From Nitratireductor alexandrii (lineage in GTDB: Bacteria > Pseudomonadota > Alphaproteobacteria > Rhizobiales > Rhizobiaceae), in assembly GCF_004000215.1 (NCBI RefSeq), contig NZ_RBVY01000012.1, forward strand, positions 39,882-103,881: a stretch of 64,000 nucleotides of DNA. Direction: 5' to 3'. A model generated the notes under the pieces. That model had not been told where the DNA came from. It was given only the letters and a program-made list of their open reading frames with translations, and did no database searches. How positions within the stretch are numbered: the stretch's first letter is position 1; each line of letters starts with the position of its first letter. A program made the position numbers and the translations under genes. This document shows positions 1 to 8,119 of this stretch, piece by piece.

Positions 1-612
1 CCGGTCGACGCGTTCGAGGGATTGTCCGGCATCCTCGTAGCTGTTCTGGGCCGCAGCAGAAACCAGCGCGCCGGTCGTGGCCATGGTCGCCACGCGGCCC
101 GCGCCGGGATTGCCGCTGCGGGCCATTTCGGCGAGTGTGTCCTCGTCAAAGCCGAGATCGGCCAGCACCCTGTCCATCTGGGTTTCGATCTCGCTGGCAC
201 CGGACCCGGTGAGCCCGGAGAAATCCCCTGTCTTGATCGCCTCGATGGTGGCGATGATGTCGCCGAACTCCTGGTCGAGCAGGCCGTTCAGCTCGTCTTC
301 CATCTGGGTGCGGATGATTTCCGGGAGTTCGGCGAGGCGGGTCAGCGCCTCATAGGTCCGTTGCAACTCCGCGAGCTGATCCGTGAGCGTGGCAAGCTGT
401 TCGCGGAGTTGCACGAGCTGCTCGTTCTGCAGGATCTCGTCTTCGATCATCTGCCGGAGCTGCTGGATGTTCTGGGCGATGTTCTGGGTGTCGACGACGG
501 GCACGCCCTGCGCGTTTGCCGGGGTGACGGTCAGAACCGGCCCGATGAGCGTCAGGGCGCTGGCAAGGGCCAGAGCGCGGAGCGGGGCGGCTGTGACAAA
601 TCTATGGGGCAT
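1..612 (-). CDS. virB5: VirB5-like minor pilin subunit (3' end beyond window)
   Basis: Reading the minus strand from the ATG at 612 gives an uninterrupted frame to base 1, so about 204 N-terminal residues are seen and the C-terminus lies outside the window. There is a signal peptide of roughly 35 residues ending TPANA, then a Gln/Glu/Leu-rich segment (about residues 45-95) that should form a long helical coiled coil, as in VirB5/TraC pilus-tip proteins of type IV secretion systems. The start overlaps the stop of the upstream transglycosylase (TGATG), so the two are translationally coupled in one VirB operon. The assignment rests on the helical secreted architecture and the position after VirB2-B3-B4. 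A TrbJ-type protein would look similar. Moderately sure. Confidence 0.72.
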   Translation of the reverse strand, partial: MPHRFVTAAPLRALALASALTLIGPVLTVTPANAQGVPVVDTQNIAQNIQQLRQMIEDEILQNEQLVQLREQLATLTDQLAELQRTYEALTRLAELPEIIRTQMEDELNGLLDQEFGDIIATIEAIKTGDFSGLTGSGASEIETQMDRVLADLGFDEDTLAEMARSGNPGAGRVATMATTGALVSAAAQNSYEDAGQSLERVDR

Positions 613-1766
613 CAATCCAGGTCCTCCAATGTGAACTCCATGAATTCGTTCTCGGCCAGACGGGCGGCGGCCTGGGCCAGTTGGGCGGCGCTCAGCGGCC
701 GGGTCCGTGCGGCTTTGAGGCGAATGCGGGCCGCCATCAGCCGGACGAGCTCGGCGCGGGCATAGGTGTTGAGCGCCATGCTCTCCTGGACGTCCCGGGT
801 CGTGCCGATCCGGGTGACGATGTCCTGGACGCGCAGGGCGGCCTGCCGGATGGCGGCGGGCGAATTGCTGCCGTAGAAGGCGGCCCCGAACCCGCTGAGC
901 GAGAGATGGGCGTTGGCGAAGAGCGCGGGATCGATCGTGCCGAGTGCCTCGATCCCGCCGATCCGCGCGAGATAGAGGTTGTAGCGTTCGGGGATGACCG
1001 TGACGTAATGCCGGGTCTCCTTGAAGGGCGGCACGCCGCCATATTCGAACACCCGGCCCGGGCCCGCGTTATAGGCCGCGAGCGCGTTGATGATATTGCC
1101 ATCGAAGGTGGCGAGCTGCTCCGCGAGGTAGCGCGCCCCGCCCGCCACCTGCAGATAGGGGCTGTCGTAATATTCCGGATTGATCCCGAGATCGCTGGCG
1201 GTGTCGGGCATGATCTGCGTCAGGCCGAAGGCGCCCACGGGCGAGCGTGCGCCGATGGAGAAGCGGCTCTCCTGCCATATCAGCGCCTGCAGCAGCGCGC
1301 GCCATTGCACGACGGAAAGACCGGCCCGGCCGACACCCGCGAGGCCCGAGGTCTCCCGGGCGACCCGGATGATCAGCTGTTCGATGTTTTCTGCCGTATC
1401 CCCGAACATACCCGCGCCGCCCGGATTGGGATCGACATCGCCGGAGCCATAGACCGCCTCTGCGGACCGGTCCGGATCGCTGCCGCCTCCCTCGAGGTCT
1501 GCGACCATGTCCGGCAGTCCCTGGCCGCCGAAGCTCGTCTGCGCGTCGAGGATGGCGCGCAGCGTGGCGAGCTGTTCCCGTTCGATCTCGGTCAGCAACT
1601 CTTCGACGGTGAGTTTCTCACGCTGGACGGCGAGGTCGGCGTCCCGGTCGCCCGTCTCGACGATATCGCGGGCCGTCAGCCCGGAATCGTTGGTGGGCAC
1701 GCCCTGGGCGAGCGCGGCCGCCGGAAGGAGAGCCGCCAGGAGGATATGTGCGACCCTAGACCTCAA
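612..1766 (-). CDS. Lytic transglycosylase of the type IV secretion operon
   Basis: A secreted SLT-fold peptidoglycan hydrolase of 384 residues that would open the murein for the conjugation channel. The first ~21 residues (hydrophobic, ending ALAQ) are a signal peptide. The C-terminal half carries the transglycosylase signature: catalytic Glu in WQESRF, then GAFGLTQIMPDTA and the [10 protein letters not shown] motif, followed by a ~110-residue helical tail. The start is a TTG overlapping the stop region of the small lipoprotein gene; no better start lies nearby. It is the second transglycosylase of this operon. The long acidic N-terminal region (residues 22-130) before the catalytic domain is not typical of VirB1 and may anchor it to partner proteins (inference). 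Confidence 0.85.
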   Translation of the reverse strand: MRSRVAHILLAALLPAAALAQGVPTNDSGLTARDIVETGDRDADLAVQREKLTVEELLTEIEREQLATLRAILDAQTSFGGQGLPDMVADLEGGGSDPDRSAEAVYGSGDVDPNPGGAGMFGDTAENIEQLIIRVARETSGLAGVGRAGLSVVQWRALLQALIWQESRFSIGARSPVGAFGLTQIMPDTASDLGINPEYYDSPYLQVAGGARYLAEQLATFDGNIINALAAYNAGPGRVFEYGGVPPFKETRHYVTVIPERYNLYLARIGGIEALGTIDPALFANAHLSLSGFGAAFYGSNSPAAIRQAALRVQDIVTRIGTTRDVQESMALNTYARAELVRLMAARIRLKAARTRPLSAAQLAQAAARLAENEFMEFTLEDLD

Positions 1767-1923
1767 TGCCGTCTTCCGGGTTTCCGATGGGTGTGAAGAT
1801 GCAATCCGGCTCGACCTGATCTAGCGAGGCGTGGAAGGCGAAGCAGTTGGCCTGGGGCTCGCGATATTCGGCGCAGGAAGAGAGAACACCGAGTGCGGCG
1901 AGGAGGATGAGGGGTCGGATCAT
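1756..1923 (-). CDS. virB7: Small VirB7-like lipoprotein
   Basis: A 55-residue frame too short for most gene callers. It begins MIRPLILLAALGVLSSCAEY, a textbook lipoprotein signal peptide with lipobox LSSC and Cys17 as the lipidated residue. Two further cysteines (27 and 41) follow in the short mature part. Its ATG overlaps the VirB4 stop (ATGA) and its 3' end overlaps the TTG start of the next gene, so it is embedded in the translationally coupled operon. Short Cys-lipidated proteins at this place in VirB operons act as VirB7, anchoring the outer-membrane core complex. The assignment rests on size, lipobox and position; there is little sequence to compare. Confidence 0.75.
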   Translation of the reverse strand: MIRPLILLAALGVLSSCAEYREPQANCFAFHASLDQVEPDCIFTPIGNPEDGIEV

Positions 1924-4295
1924 GAGAGCCTCCAGAAATCAGGACGGTTGCGGTAGTCGGCCCCGGCGAGGGCCTCGCCCTTCTCCATGCCGCCGAGGAT
2001 GGTGAGATAGGGGCCGAGCGCCGAGAGGTCGGCGTCGACCACGACCGAGCCTCTGTCGTCGCGGATGAGGGCGAGGCGGCTGTCGCTGCCAGTGTTCAGG
2101 AGCACGTCGAGCTCCTTCTCGAAGAGGTTCAGCATCGCGTAGTCGGACGCATGCGCCCGGATGTTCGGAAGCAGGATCTGCGTGGGCACCGCCTCGATGA
2201 TGGTCTTGCCCGTCCGCGTGCGCTCTAACTGGCTCGCATATTGCGTCATCATCACGGCGACGGTGTTTTGCTTTCGCGCCGTCACCAGCCAGTTCGAAAG
2301 GCGTTCGGCGAAATATTCGTTGTCGAGCGCCTTCCAGGCCTCGTCGATCGCGATGATGGTGGGTCGCCGGTCCTCGATCTCCCGCTCGATCCGGCGGAAG
2401 AGATAGGAGAGCACGGCCATGCGTTCCTTTTCGCTCTCGCTGTCGAGAATGCCGGTCAGGTCGAAGCCCACAACATCGCCATCGAGGGAGAAGGTGTCCT
2501 CGAGGCTCTGGCCGAAGATCCAGCCGTACCGGCCGTCCTCGGTCCACTCTAAGAGCCGCTGGTGAAGGTCGCCATTGTCATCGGTCGAGACAAAGAGCGA
2601 GGCGAAATCCCTCCAGTTGCGCAAGGCGGGGTTGCTGGCAGTGGCGTTCTGGCGGACCACCTCCTGGATGCGGTTGGCCTGGGCCGGGGTCAGGGGCTTG
2701 TCGGCGCGATAGAGGAGCGAGGCGAGCCAGTCCGAGAGCCAGGCCGTGCCGCGCTCATCGATCTCGGTCCAGAGCGGGTTGAGACCGGTCGCCTGTCCCG
2801 CCTTGATCGACGCGTAGCGCCCGCCATTGGCGCGGACTGCCATTTCCATGCCGAGCCGATAATCAAAGACGAAGATGCGCGCGCCGACGCGCCGGGCTTG
2901 TGTCATCAGGAAGGCCGAGAGGACGGATTTGCCGGAACCGGGTCGGCCGAGAATGAGAGTATGCCCGCTGGTGGGCTCCTTCTCGGGCGAGCCTTGCTCG
3001 TGATAAGAGAAACGATAGGCGCTCTGTTCCGGCGTCGGGAAGAGCGTGATCTCCTGGCCCCAGGGCAGTTGGTGTTTTTCCTTCCCGAGCTGCGTGCGAT
3101 GCAGCGCCGCGAAATCCGCGAAATTGCGGTTGGTGACCGCACTGGCGCGGACGCGTTTCGGCTGGTTGCCCGGATGCTGGCTGAAATAATGCGATTTGGC
3201 CGCCATGCGCTCGCCGATCATCTTCACGCCCTCGGCCGCGGCGGCGTTGACGATCTCGGCCCCGAGGGACTGGAGCTCGTCAAGACTGTCGCAAAAGACC
3301 GTCACCACCATGTGGTGCTCGCCGAAGCTCTGGCGCTTGGCCTCGAGATCGTCATGGGCGATGTCGAGCGCTTCGAGGAGCGAGAGCGCGGCATCCTGGG
3401 AGGCCTGCATCTGGCGTTTCTGGCGTTTGATCCGGCCCGCCATCAGGTTCGAATTGATCGGCGTGAAGGAATGGGTGACGATCATGTCGACCGGCAGGTT
3501 CAGCATGTCGAACATGGTGCAGGTGGTGGCCTCAGAGTATTCGCCGATGGTGAAGCTCTTGCCGAACCGGTGACCGACCACGCCACCCGAGAGCTCGAAG
3601 TGATCCTCCAGAAACGTCACGCGGGTATTGGCGACATTGTAAGCGAGGAACCCGTAGCGGTTTGCCGGGTAGAGCGGCAGTTCGCGGCCCGTATTGAGCG
3701 CTCCGAGGAAACCGACCAACTCGCCGGAGGCGGCCGAGAGGAGGCGGGGTTTGAGCTCGGCGAGGCCCGAGGTGAAGACCCCGACCGCCTCCCTGAGACG
3801 CCGCACCCGTTTCGCGGTTTCCTCCTTGAACTGCTCCGGCGCAGAACGGTTCACGAAACCCAGGAAACTCTTTGGCGGCGGGCGGTGGATGATGGTCAGC
3901 GTCAGGGTCTTGTCCCGGAGACCCGCCGATCCCAGCCTCAGACGCCAGGCCTCATCCACGGCGTGAGCGAAGCCGTCACCCCGGACAGGGAGGAGGTCCG
4001 GGGTGATCGACTTCGAGACCTTGTGCACGTAGTAGCTGAACTCGGGGCCAAGCTGCGCGATGATCCGGGCGAAGAGCGCGGTCACCTTGTCGAGATAGAC
4101 GTCGTCGGTGGTGTAGCTATTCACGCCGCCGAGGCGGATGCACTGGAAGAGCTCGTTGACCCGGGTCCGGACGGTGTGGTCATTGACGAGGCTGACGTAA
4201 GGAAGCATTTGCGCGAGGCGTTTTTCCCGCGCATACCAGTCCGGCAGCAGGGTGCGCTCATCGTAGCTTTCGTCCAGAGCTTCTTTATGGGGCAT
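1920..4295 (-). CDS. virB4: VirB4 ATPase of type IV secretion system
   Basis: The 791-residue cytoplasmic ATPase that powers pilus assembly and substrate transfer. The N-terminal half is the CagE/TrbE/VirB-type domain. The C-terminal half is a RecA-like ATPase with Walker A GRPGSGKS (about residue 450) and Walker B IIAIDEAW (about residue 640), followed by the MMTQYASQ motif usual in VirB4. Length matches the family (about 780-820). The start overlaps the VirB3 gene by 11 bases and the stop overlaps the VirB7-like start. No frameshift is seen, so the protein should be functional. Confidence 0.95.
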   Translation of the reverse strand: MPHKEALDESYDERTLLPDWYAREKRLAQMLPYVSLVNDHTVRTRVNELFQCIRLGGVNSYTTDDVYLDKVTALFARIIAQLGPEFSYYVHKVSKSITPDLLPVRGDGFAHAVDEAWRLRLGSAGLRDKTLTLTIIHRPPPKSFLGFVNRSAPEQFKEETAKRVRRLREAVGVFTSGLAELKPRLLSAASGELVGFLGALNTGRELPLYPANRYGFLAYNVANTRVTFLEDHFELSGGVVGHRFGKSFTIGEYSEATTCTMFDMLNLPVDMIVTHSFTPINSNLMAGRIKRQKRQMQASQDAALSLLEALDIAHDDLEAKRQSFGEHHMVVTVFCDSLDELQSLGAEIVNAAAAEGVKMIGERMAAKSHYFSQHPGNQPKRVRASAVTNRNFADFAALHRTQLGKEKHQLPWGQEITLFPTPEQSAYRFSYHEQGSPEKEPTSGHTLILGRPGSGKSVLSAFLMTQARRVGARIFVFDYRLGMEMAVRANGGRYASIKAGQATGLNPLWTEIDERGTAWLSDWLASLLYRADKPLTPAQANRIQEVVRQNATASNPALRNWRDFASLFVSTDDNGDLHQRLLEWTEDGRYGWIFGQSLEDTFSLDGDVVGFDLTGILDSESEKERMAVLSYLFRRIEREIEDRRPTIIAIDEAWKALDNEYFAERLSNWLVTARKQNTVAVMMTQYASQLERTRTGKTIIEAVPTQILLPNIRAHASDYAMLNLFEKELDVLLNTGSDSRLALIRDDRGSVVVDADLSALGPYLTILGGMEKGEALAGADYRNRPDFWRLS

Positions 4296-4563
4296 AGCTG
4301 TCGCCCCCGTGGACGGTGCGGTTCCGCGTCGGCGGGGTCTCCTGGAGCGACGTCATCATCACGTCGATGAAGCGCGGGTCCCAGTCCGCCGCCTTCCAGA
4401 GGATCGGATAAAGCACCGCTGCTATCCCGAGCAGCACCATGTGCTGCACCCAGACGAAGAGCAGCACCGAGCCGAAGAGCCAGACCATCGCATACATGAT
4501 CGGCAGCCCGAGGAGTTTTGGCGGGCGCACAAGGCCCATGAAGAGGGGGGATCGCTGTGCCAC
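4285..4563 (-). CDS. virB3: VirB3 inner-membrane protein
   Basis: A 92-residue protein with two closely spaced hydrophobic segments (about residues 18-36 and 40-55) and a short cytoplasmic tail, as in VirB3/TrbD. It starts PLFMGLVRPP, close to the usual VirB3 N-terminus in which a short polar stretch precedes the first membrane segment. It lies between VirB2 and VirB4 and overlaps VirB4 by 11 bases; VirB3 and VirB4 act as a complex in the inner membrane and are fused in some systems. Function by family knowledge and position; the membrane pattern is seen directly. Confidence 0.88.
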   Translation of the reverse strand: MAQRSPLFMGLVRPPKLLGLPIMYAMVWLFGSVLLFVWVQHMVLLGIAAVLYPILWKAADWDPRFIDVMMTSLQETPPTRNRTVHGGDSYAP

Positions 4564-4575
4564 GTGGTCGACCCC

Positions 4576-4875
4576 TTACGGCGTACCACCACCAAAGACG
4601 GCGGCAACAATGGTCGGCGCTGCTGCGACGCCTGCAATGCCAACCAGCACCCAGAGTGCCTGGCGCAGGTCGATGATGTTGAAGAACCAGCTCAGGAAGA
4701 CGCCAAGGACGGCGAGGGTGGCGATGACTACGCCCAAGGGGCCGGTCAGCGCGTCGACGATCCCCTGCAACAGGCTCTGAATCGGCGAGAGGTCTATGCT
4801 TTGTGCGAGTGCCGGTTCGGCGAGGACCACAAGGAATGTGGCAAGCGTGACAAGGGTTGCGACGGGGCTTTTCAA
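4576..4875 (-). CDS. virB2: VirB2 major pilin (propilin)
   Basis: A 99-residue propilin. A signal peptide of about 25 residues ends ALAQS, with likely cleavage after ALA. The mature part has two hydrophobic helices (about residues 45-65 and 70-92) joined by a short polar loop containing WFFNIIDLRQ, the arrangement of VirB2/TrbC pilins. It sits 5 bases from the VirB1-like gene upstream and 12 bases from VirB3 downstream, in the standard B1-B2-B3-B4 order. Confidence 0.9.
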   Translation of the reverse strand: MKSPVATLVTLATFLVVLAEPALAQSIDLSPIQSLLQGIVDALTGPLGVVIATLAVLGVFLSWFFNIIDLRQALWVLVGIAGVAAAPTIVAAVFGGGTP

Positions 4876-4880
4876 AACAT

Positions 4881-5615
4881 CTATCCTTCCAACCGGGTGA
4901 AGACGGCCAGCACCCGCTGGACGTGGGAATGGGTTTCCTGAAACGGGGGAATGCCGCCGTGGTCTCGCACGGCGTCGGGACCGGCATTGTAGGCAGCAAG
5001 GGCGAGGCGCACGTCGCCGAACTCGGACAGCATCAGCGCGAGATAGCGGGCCGATCCGTCGAGGTTCTGCCGCCAGTCATGGGGATCGACACCGAGCGCG
5101 CGGGCCGTGTCCGGCATGAGCTGCCCGAGCCCGATCGCTCCGGCACGGGAGCGGGCGCGCGGATCGTAGGCGCTCTCGATCTCGATATTGGCCCGATAGA
5201 GGTTGAGCCAGTCCGTGACGGTCAGGCCGGCTGTTCGAAGACCGCCATGGCTCGCGTAGCGAAACCCGGTCTGCTCGATGGCGGCCAGAATGTCGGGGCC
5301 GGGCACCGGCGCTCGAGGTGCCGCCGCCGCGATCCGCAACGCCGCGTCCTCGTCGGCGTCGCCATCCTCGCCAAAGATACGCAGCCCCTCCGAGGCCGAT
5401 CCTTGCCCGATCCCGTCATTGTAATTGCGGGCAAAGCTGGATTGCGCCCGCGACGGGGAGAGCGATCCATCGCTCCCCATCACCAGCACCATCTCGGCCG
5501 ACGCCGGAAAGCTCAGGACGGCGAGAAGAAGGGCGCTAACCCCGGCTGGCGGCGATCTCCTCGCCGGAGAGCTTCTGGACTGTCCGCTTGCCTTCCTCGA
5601 GCGGGATGTCGGCAT
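4881..5615 (-). CDS. virB1: VirB1-like lytic transglycosylase
   Basis: A secreted SLT-type transglycosylase, the first such enzyme of the operon. The catalytic core shows IEIESAYD (catalytic Glu), [13 protein letters not shown], then [13 protein letters not shown] near the C-terminus. The start is uncertain. The signal-peptide core ([13 protein letters not shown]) has no ATG/GTG/TTG directly before it; the nearest in-frame start is the ATG at 5615, which gives 244 residues, an Arg/Ser-rich 24-residue lead and an 80-base overlap with the upstream gene. A rare start nearer 5540 is possible. The end, four bases before the VirB2 ATG, is certain. Confidence 0.82.
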   Translation of the reverse strand: MPTSRSRKASGQSRSSPARRSPPAGVSALLLAVLSFPASAEMVLVMGSDGSLSPSRAQSSFARNYNDGIGQGSASEGLRIFGEDGDADEDAALRIAAAAPRAPVPGPDILAAIEQTGFRYASHGGLRTAGLTVTDWLNLYRANIEIESAYDPRARSRAGAIGLGQLMPDTARALGVDPHDWRQNLDGSARYLALMLSEFGDVRLALAAYNAGPDAVRDHGGIPPFQETHSHVQRVLAVFTRLEG

Positions 5616-5913
5616 GGGAGAAGCCGATGCCCTGCAGGAAAGATATGACTCCGGTGACGGTCCTGATCTCGCGGATCTTGATATCGTTGCGCGATGTCCG
5701 GGTCCGGGCGGTAACGAGGAGTTTTTCGACGCCTTCGTCGCTGACCGCGCGCAGAATCCACACCCCGTGCCAATTGGGGCCTTTCTTGAAGGCGTCCTCC
5801 TTGCAGACAATTTCGACGCGATAGCCGCTGGCGACCAGATCGCGGAATCTGGGTTCGGTGACCACATTCGGAGCTTCTTTTTCTAGGTCCATCACCCGGA
5901 TCACGTTCTCCAT
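5536..5913 (-). CDS. Conserved hypothetical protein at the head of the VirB operon
   Basis: A 125-residue soluble protein that I do not recognise. It is acidic and has no signal peptide or membrane segment; the middle reads like an alternating alpha/beta fold ([20 protein letters not shown]). I chose the ATG at 5913 over an upstream in-frame start because the extra 29 residues look non-coding. It is the first gene of the minus-strand operon and overlaps the transglycosylase gene, so it is probably co-expressed with the secretion system and may be a regulator or accessory factor (inference from position only). Confidence 0.6.
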   Translation of the reverse strand: MENVIRVMDLEKEAPNVVTEPRFRDLVASGYRVEIVCKEDAFKKGPNWHGVWILRAVSDEGVEKLLVTARTRTSRNDIKIREIRTVTGVISFLQGIGFSHADIPLEEGKRTVQKLSGEEIAASRG

Positions 5914-6036
5914 ATAGGCGAATGACCGGGCCAAAGATGTTGAAGCCCAGACATACAATGATATAGCTTTGACGCACAAGATATATTGACCGCGCGACAA
6001 GCGGATTCTCGCTCACGCAATGGATAGACCGAGCGC

Positions 6037-6357
6037 ATGCGATTGATCAAGAAATATAGGGGTTTGGGTAACCTCCGGTTGTGGCGAGCCCGCGCATCGC
6101 AGGCAATACTTCTGCTCGTGCTATCCACGGGGAATGCCACGGCCGAATCCTGCCTTGCCCCGGTTCGCCCCTATGTGCCGAGCGACGCCCGAGCAGCGCG
6201 GGATTATGCCGATCTCATCCGGCGCGACTTCGATCTCTATATTCGCGATATCCAGAGCTATTTCCGCTGCCTGGAAGCGGAACGCGCGCGCGCCTTTGAG
6301 GAAGCGCGCGAGGTGAGCGAGGAATATGGACGGTTCCTGGAGACGATCGATCGGTGA
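6037..6357 (+). CDS. Small secreted protein of unknown function
   Basis: A 106-residue protein divergent from the VirB operon. Residues 1-36 look like a signal peptide (basic start, then ASQAILLLVLSTGNATA). The mature ~70 residues contain two cysteines (in ESCLAP and YFRCLE) spaced for a disulfide, between amphipathic helices rich in Arg, Asp and Glu. Helical secreted proteins of this kind are often found beside conjugation genes, but no family can be named. Coding looks genuine by its clean hydrophobic leader and codon pattern. No strong ribosome site is seen. Confidence 0.6.
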   Translation: MRLIKKYRGLGNLRLWRARASQAILLLVLSTGNATAESCLAPVRPYVPSDARAARDYADLIRRDFDLYIRDIQSYFRCLEAERARAFEEAREVSEEYGRFLETIDR

Positions 6358-6494
6358 CGTCTGGAAGCGCGAACCCGTCGCGGATCTATCGGCAGCGACC
6401 ACGAAGGCATACGAAAGAACAGGTTTGACCGCGCAGTCCATAATACGCTCACAATATCCACTTTTTAGATAATCTACAAACTGGATTAGCCCGT

Positions 6495-6511
6495 TCACAA
6501 GAGGTTTGTGA
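6495..6511 (+). promoter_or_regulatory. Palindrome over the ribosome site of the XRE gene
   Basis: Inverted repeat TCACAA - GAGGT - TTGTGA ends three bases before the GTG start at 6515 and holds the GAGG ribosome-binding site in its centre. This position suits an autoregulatory operator of the XRE-type repressor. Binding is inferred; the symmetry is seen. Confidence 0.5.
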
Positions 6512-6514
6512 CGC

Positions 6515-6772
6515 GTGGCTAAGACGATCAGGAGTTCGGGACATGAGGCGCTCCGCGATGCATTGATCGCGGCGAGGAAGCGTGCTGCGCTGACGCAGGC
6601 CGAACTCGCGGAGAGGCTCAGATGCCACCAGTCCTTCGTCGCCCGGGTCGAGAGCGGGGAGCGCAGGATCGACGTCATCGAGCTGATCGTGCTGGCGCGT
6701 GCCCTGGGGATAGAGGCTGGTGAACTGTTGTCGGTTGCCGAGGGCGCGACGGAGCCAGATCACAGGATCTGA
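6515..6772 (+). CDS. XRE-family HTH transcriptional regulator
   Basis: An 85-residue protein that is almost entirely one Cro/C1-type helix-turn-helix domain (LTQAELAERL then SFVARVESGERRID and a LARALGIEAGELL tail). Start is GTG at 6515, preceded by GAGG at 6501. Small XRE proteins of this size next to conjugation genes usually repress transfer operons or a partner gene. The palindrome over its ribosome site suggests autoregulation. No toxin gene lies next to it, so it is not obviously an antitoxin. Confidence 0.85.
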   Translation: MAKTIRSSGHEALRDALIAARKRAALTQAELAERLRCHQSFVARVESGERRIDVIELIVLARALGIEAGELLSVAEGATEPDHRI

Positions 6773-7012
6773 AAGGGAAGTCGGCGTCAGTCGATGGGAC
6801 GCTGGCCCAGGGTTTGCGACACGGTCATCACAGGCTGGTAGTGGTCAGGGCGGCGAACTCGCGGAACGCGGGGAAGACATCCCTATAGTATTGCGCGGGT
6901 TCTTGCAGTGACTGGCAGCGCAAGCACACCGACGCGCCAGTTTTGAGGGCCCCGGGTCATGTCGACGGATGCTTCGCACCTTCCCGCGCGACGTGCAGGC
7001 ACGAAGTGCCGG

Positions 7013-7759
7013 TCAGTAGTTCACCTGTTCGTAGCCGTAATTGCCCTCGTAATCGCGCCAGTCGACGAAGACTGACCGGTGAAAGATGCCCGGGCAATGC
7101 TCTCCCCAACGTTCAAGGCCCACATGCGCTTCGGGCAGGGCCGTCAGTGAGGTCGGAGCCCAGGCGAAATCGCCCTGAACCCCGTATGTCCCAAGGCGGA
7201 CCGTCGCGGATCGATTGCAGTCTCCATCCCGGCCGGATTCATGCTGTCGCGCATATCGCACGTCATAGACACGGATCGAGCGCACGAAATTGAACTCGGG
7301 GCCACTGATATCGATGTCCGCCCGGTCCTGTGCCAGATGCAGCGCGAGCCCGTTTGGCAGATTACGGCGTCGATCGGCGTCCAGAGTTAGTATCGCCGGT
7401 GTTGCCTCCGATCCAATCGATGGCCGACTCTCGGGTAGACTTTGGGGCAGGGGGGCATTGTCGAAGAGAATGTCGTAGAGGCGCCCGCCGTGGCCACCAT
7501 CACCGCTTGGGTGGTACGACGCACCCATCGGGCAGCGCCAGATCTGGAGCGGCGGTTCGACGGGCCAGGGTGTTATCCGCCGAATGAACTCGGCGCGGGC
7601 GCGAGCGCAGGGGACGGATGCTGGCCATCCGCCAGACAGACACAGCAGGATCGCGCAATCGATCGGGTAGGATTGTGCAGCTGCGCGGTTCGCGCCGCCC
7701 AGGATCGGGAGAGTGCTGATCAGGGCTGCAAGAATAATGCGGGTGATTGAGCGAAGCAT
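7013..7759 (-). CDS. Secreted hypothetical protein near the conjugation genes
   Basis: A 248-residue exported protein. A signal peptide (hydrophobic, ending NRAAAQ) is followed by a Cys-rich segment (DCAILLCLSGGWPASVPCARA, one more Cys in IWRCPMG). That segment resembles the start of TrbM-type conjugal proteins, where a short Cys-containing helix pair follows the leader. The rest, rich in Asp, Arg and Tyr (VYDVRYARQ, VDWRDYEGNYG), is not recognised. It probably functions in the periplasm with the transfer system. TrbM relation is a weak guess; the signal peptide is clear. Confidence 0.6.
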   Translation of the reverse strand: MLRSITRIILAALISTLPILGGANRAAAQSYPIDCAILLCLSGGWPASVPCARARAEFIRRITPWPVEPPLQIWRCPMGASYHPSGDGGHGGRLYDILFDNAPLPQSLPESRPSIGSEATPAILTLDADRRRNLPNGLALHLAQDRADIDISGPEFNFVRSIRVYDVRYARQHESGRDGDCNRSATVRLGTYGVQGDFAWAPTSLTALPEAHVGLERWGEHCPGIFHRSVFVDWRDYEGNYGYEQVNY

Positions 7760-7870
7760 CGGCGGGGTCCAACAGGAGGAAGGCTTCTCGCATCATTCAG
7801 CAATAATATAGGAATGTCACGTTAAATATATCAATGATGGGTCGAGCCTGTCGGACGTCTCCCATTCAAT

Positions 7871-8119
7871 CTACTTGGGTGTCCCACCTGCCGCGAGTCT
7901 ATCAAGAAGCGCCGTGATCTCGTCTGTGGTCACGGATTTGGCCATGGCAAGAACCTCAGGGTCCAAGGGCGGCTCGATGCGCTCCGGCGCCAGATCGCGT
8001 CGCAGCCACAGGACGCCAAGCTCGAGCGTGTTCCAGAGATAAATCCAGCCGACCGTCAGGTTCGCCGTGCCATCAATCAATCGGGCAATCGCCGTGCCTT
8101 CGTCCCGTCTGGTGTTCAT
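7871..8119 (-). CDS. Small hypothetical protein
   Basis: An 82-residue frame beginning at the ATG at 8119 behind GGAAAGG. It has one amphipathic to hydrophobic stretch (NLTVGWIYLWNTLELGVLWL) and a C-terminal helical part. No known domain is recognised. It is the last gene of the mobile-element block before a poorly coding stretch. The good ribosome site and compact frame favour a real gene, but evidence is thin. Confidence 0.45.
   Translation of the reverse strand: MNTRRDEGTAIARLIDGTANLTVGWIYLWNTLELGVLWLRRDLAPERIEPPLDPEVLAMAKSVTTDEITALLDRLAAGGTPK

Noticed and set aside
22..765. A 247-codon plus-strand open frame at the left edge
   Set aside because: It is antisense to the VirB5-like and transglycosylase genes, which show a signal peptide and catalytic motifs.
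2562..4370. A 602-codon plus-strand open frame opposite virB4
   Set aside because: It is a shadow of virB4 in a GC-rich frame; VirB4 has both Walker motifs and full length.
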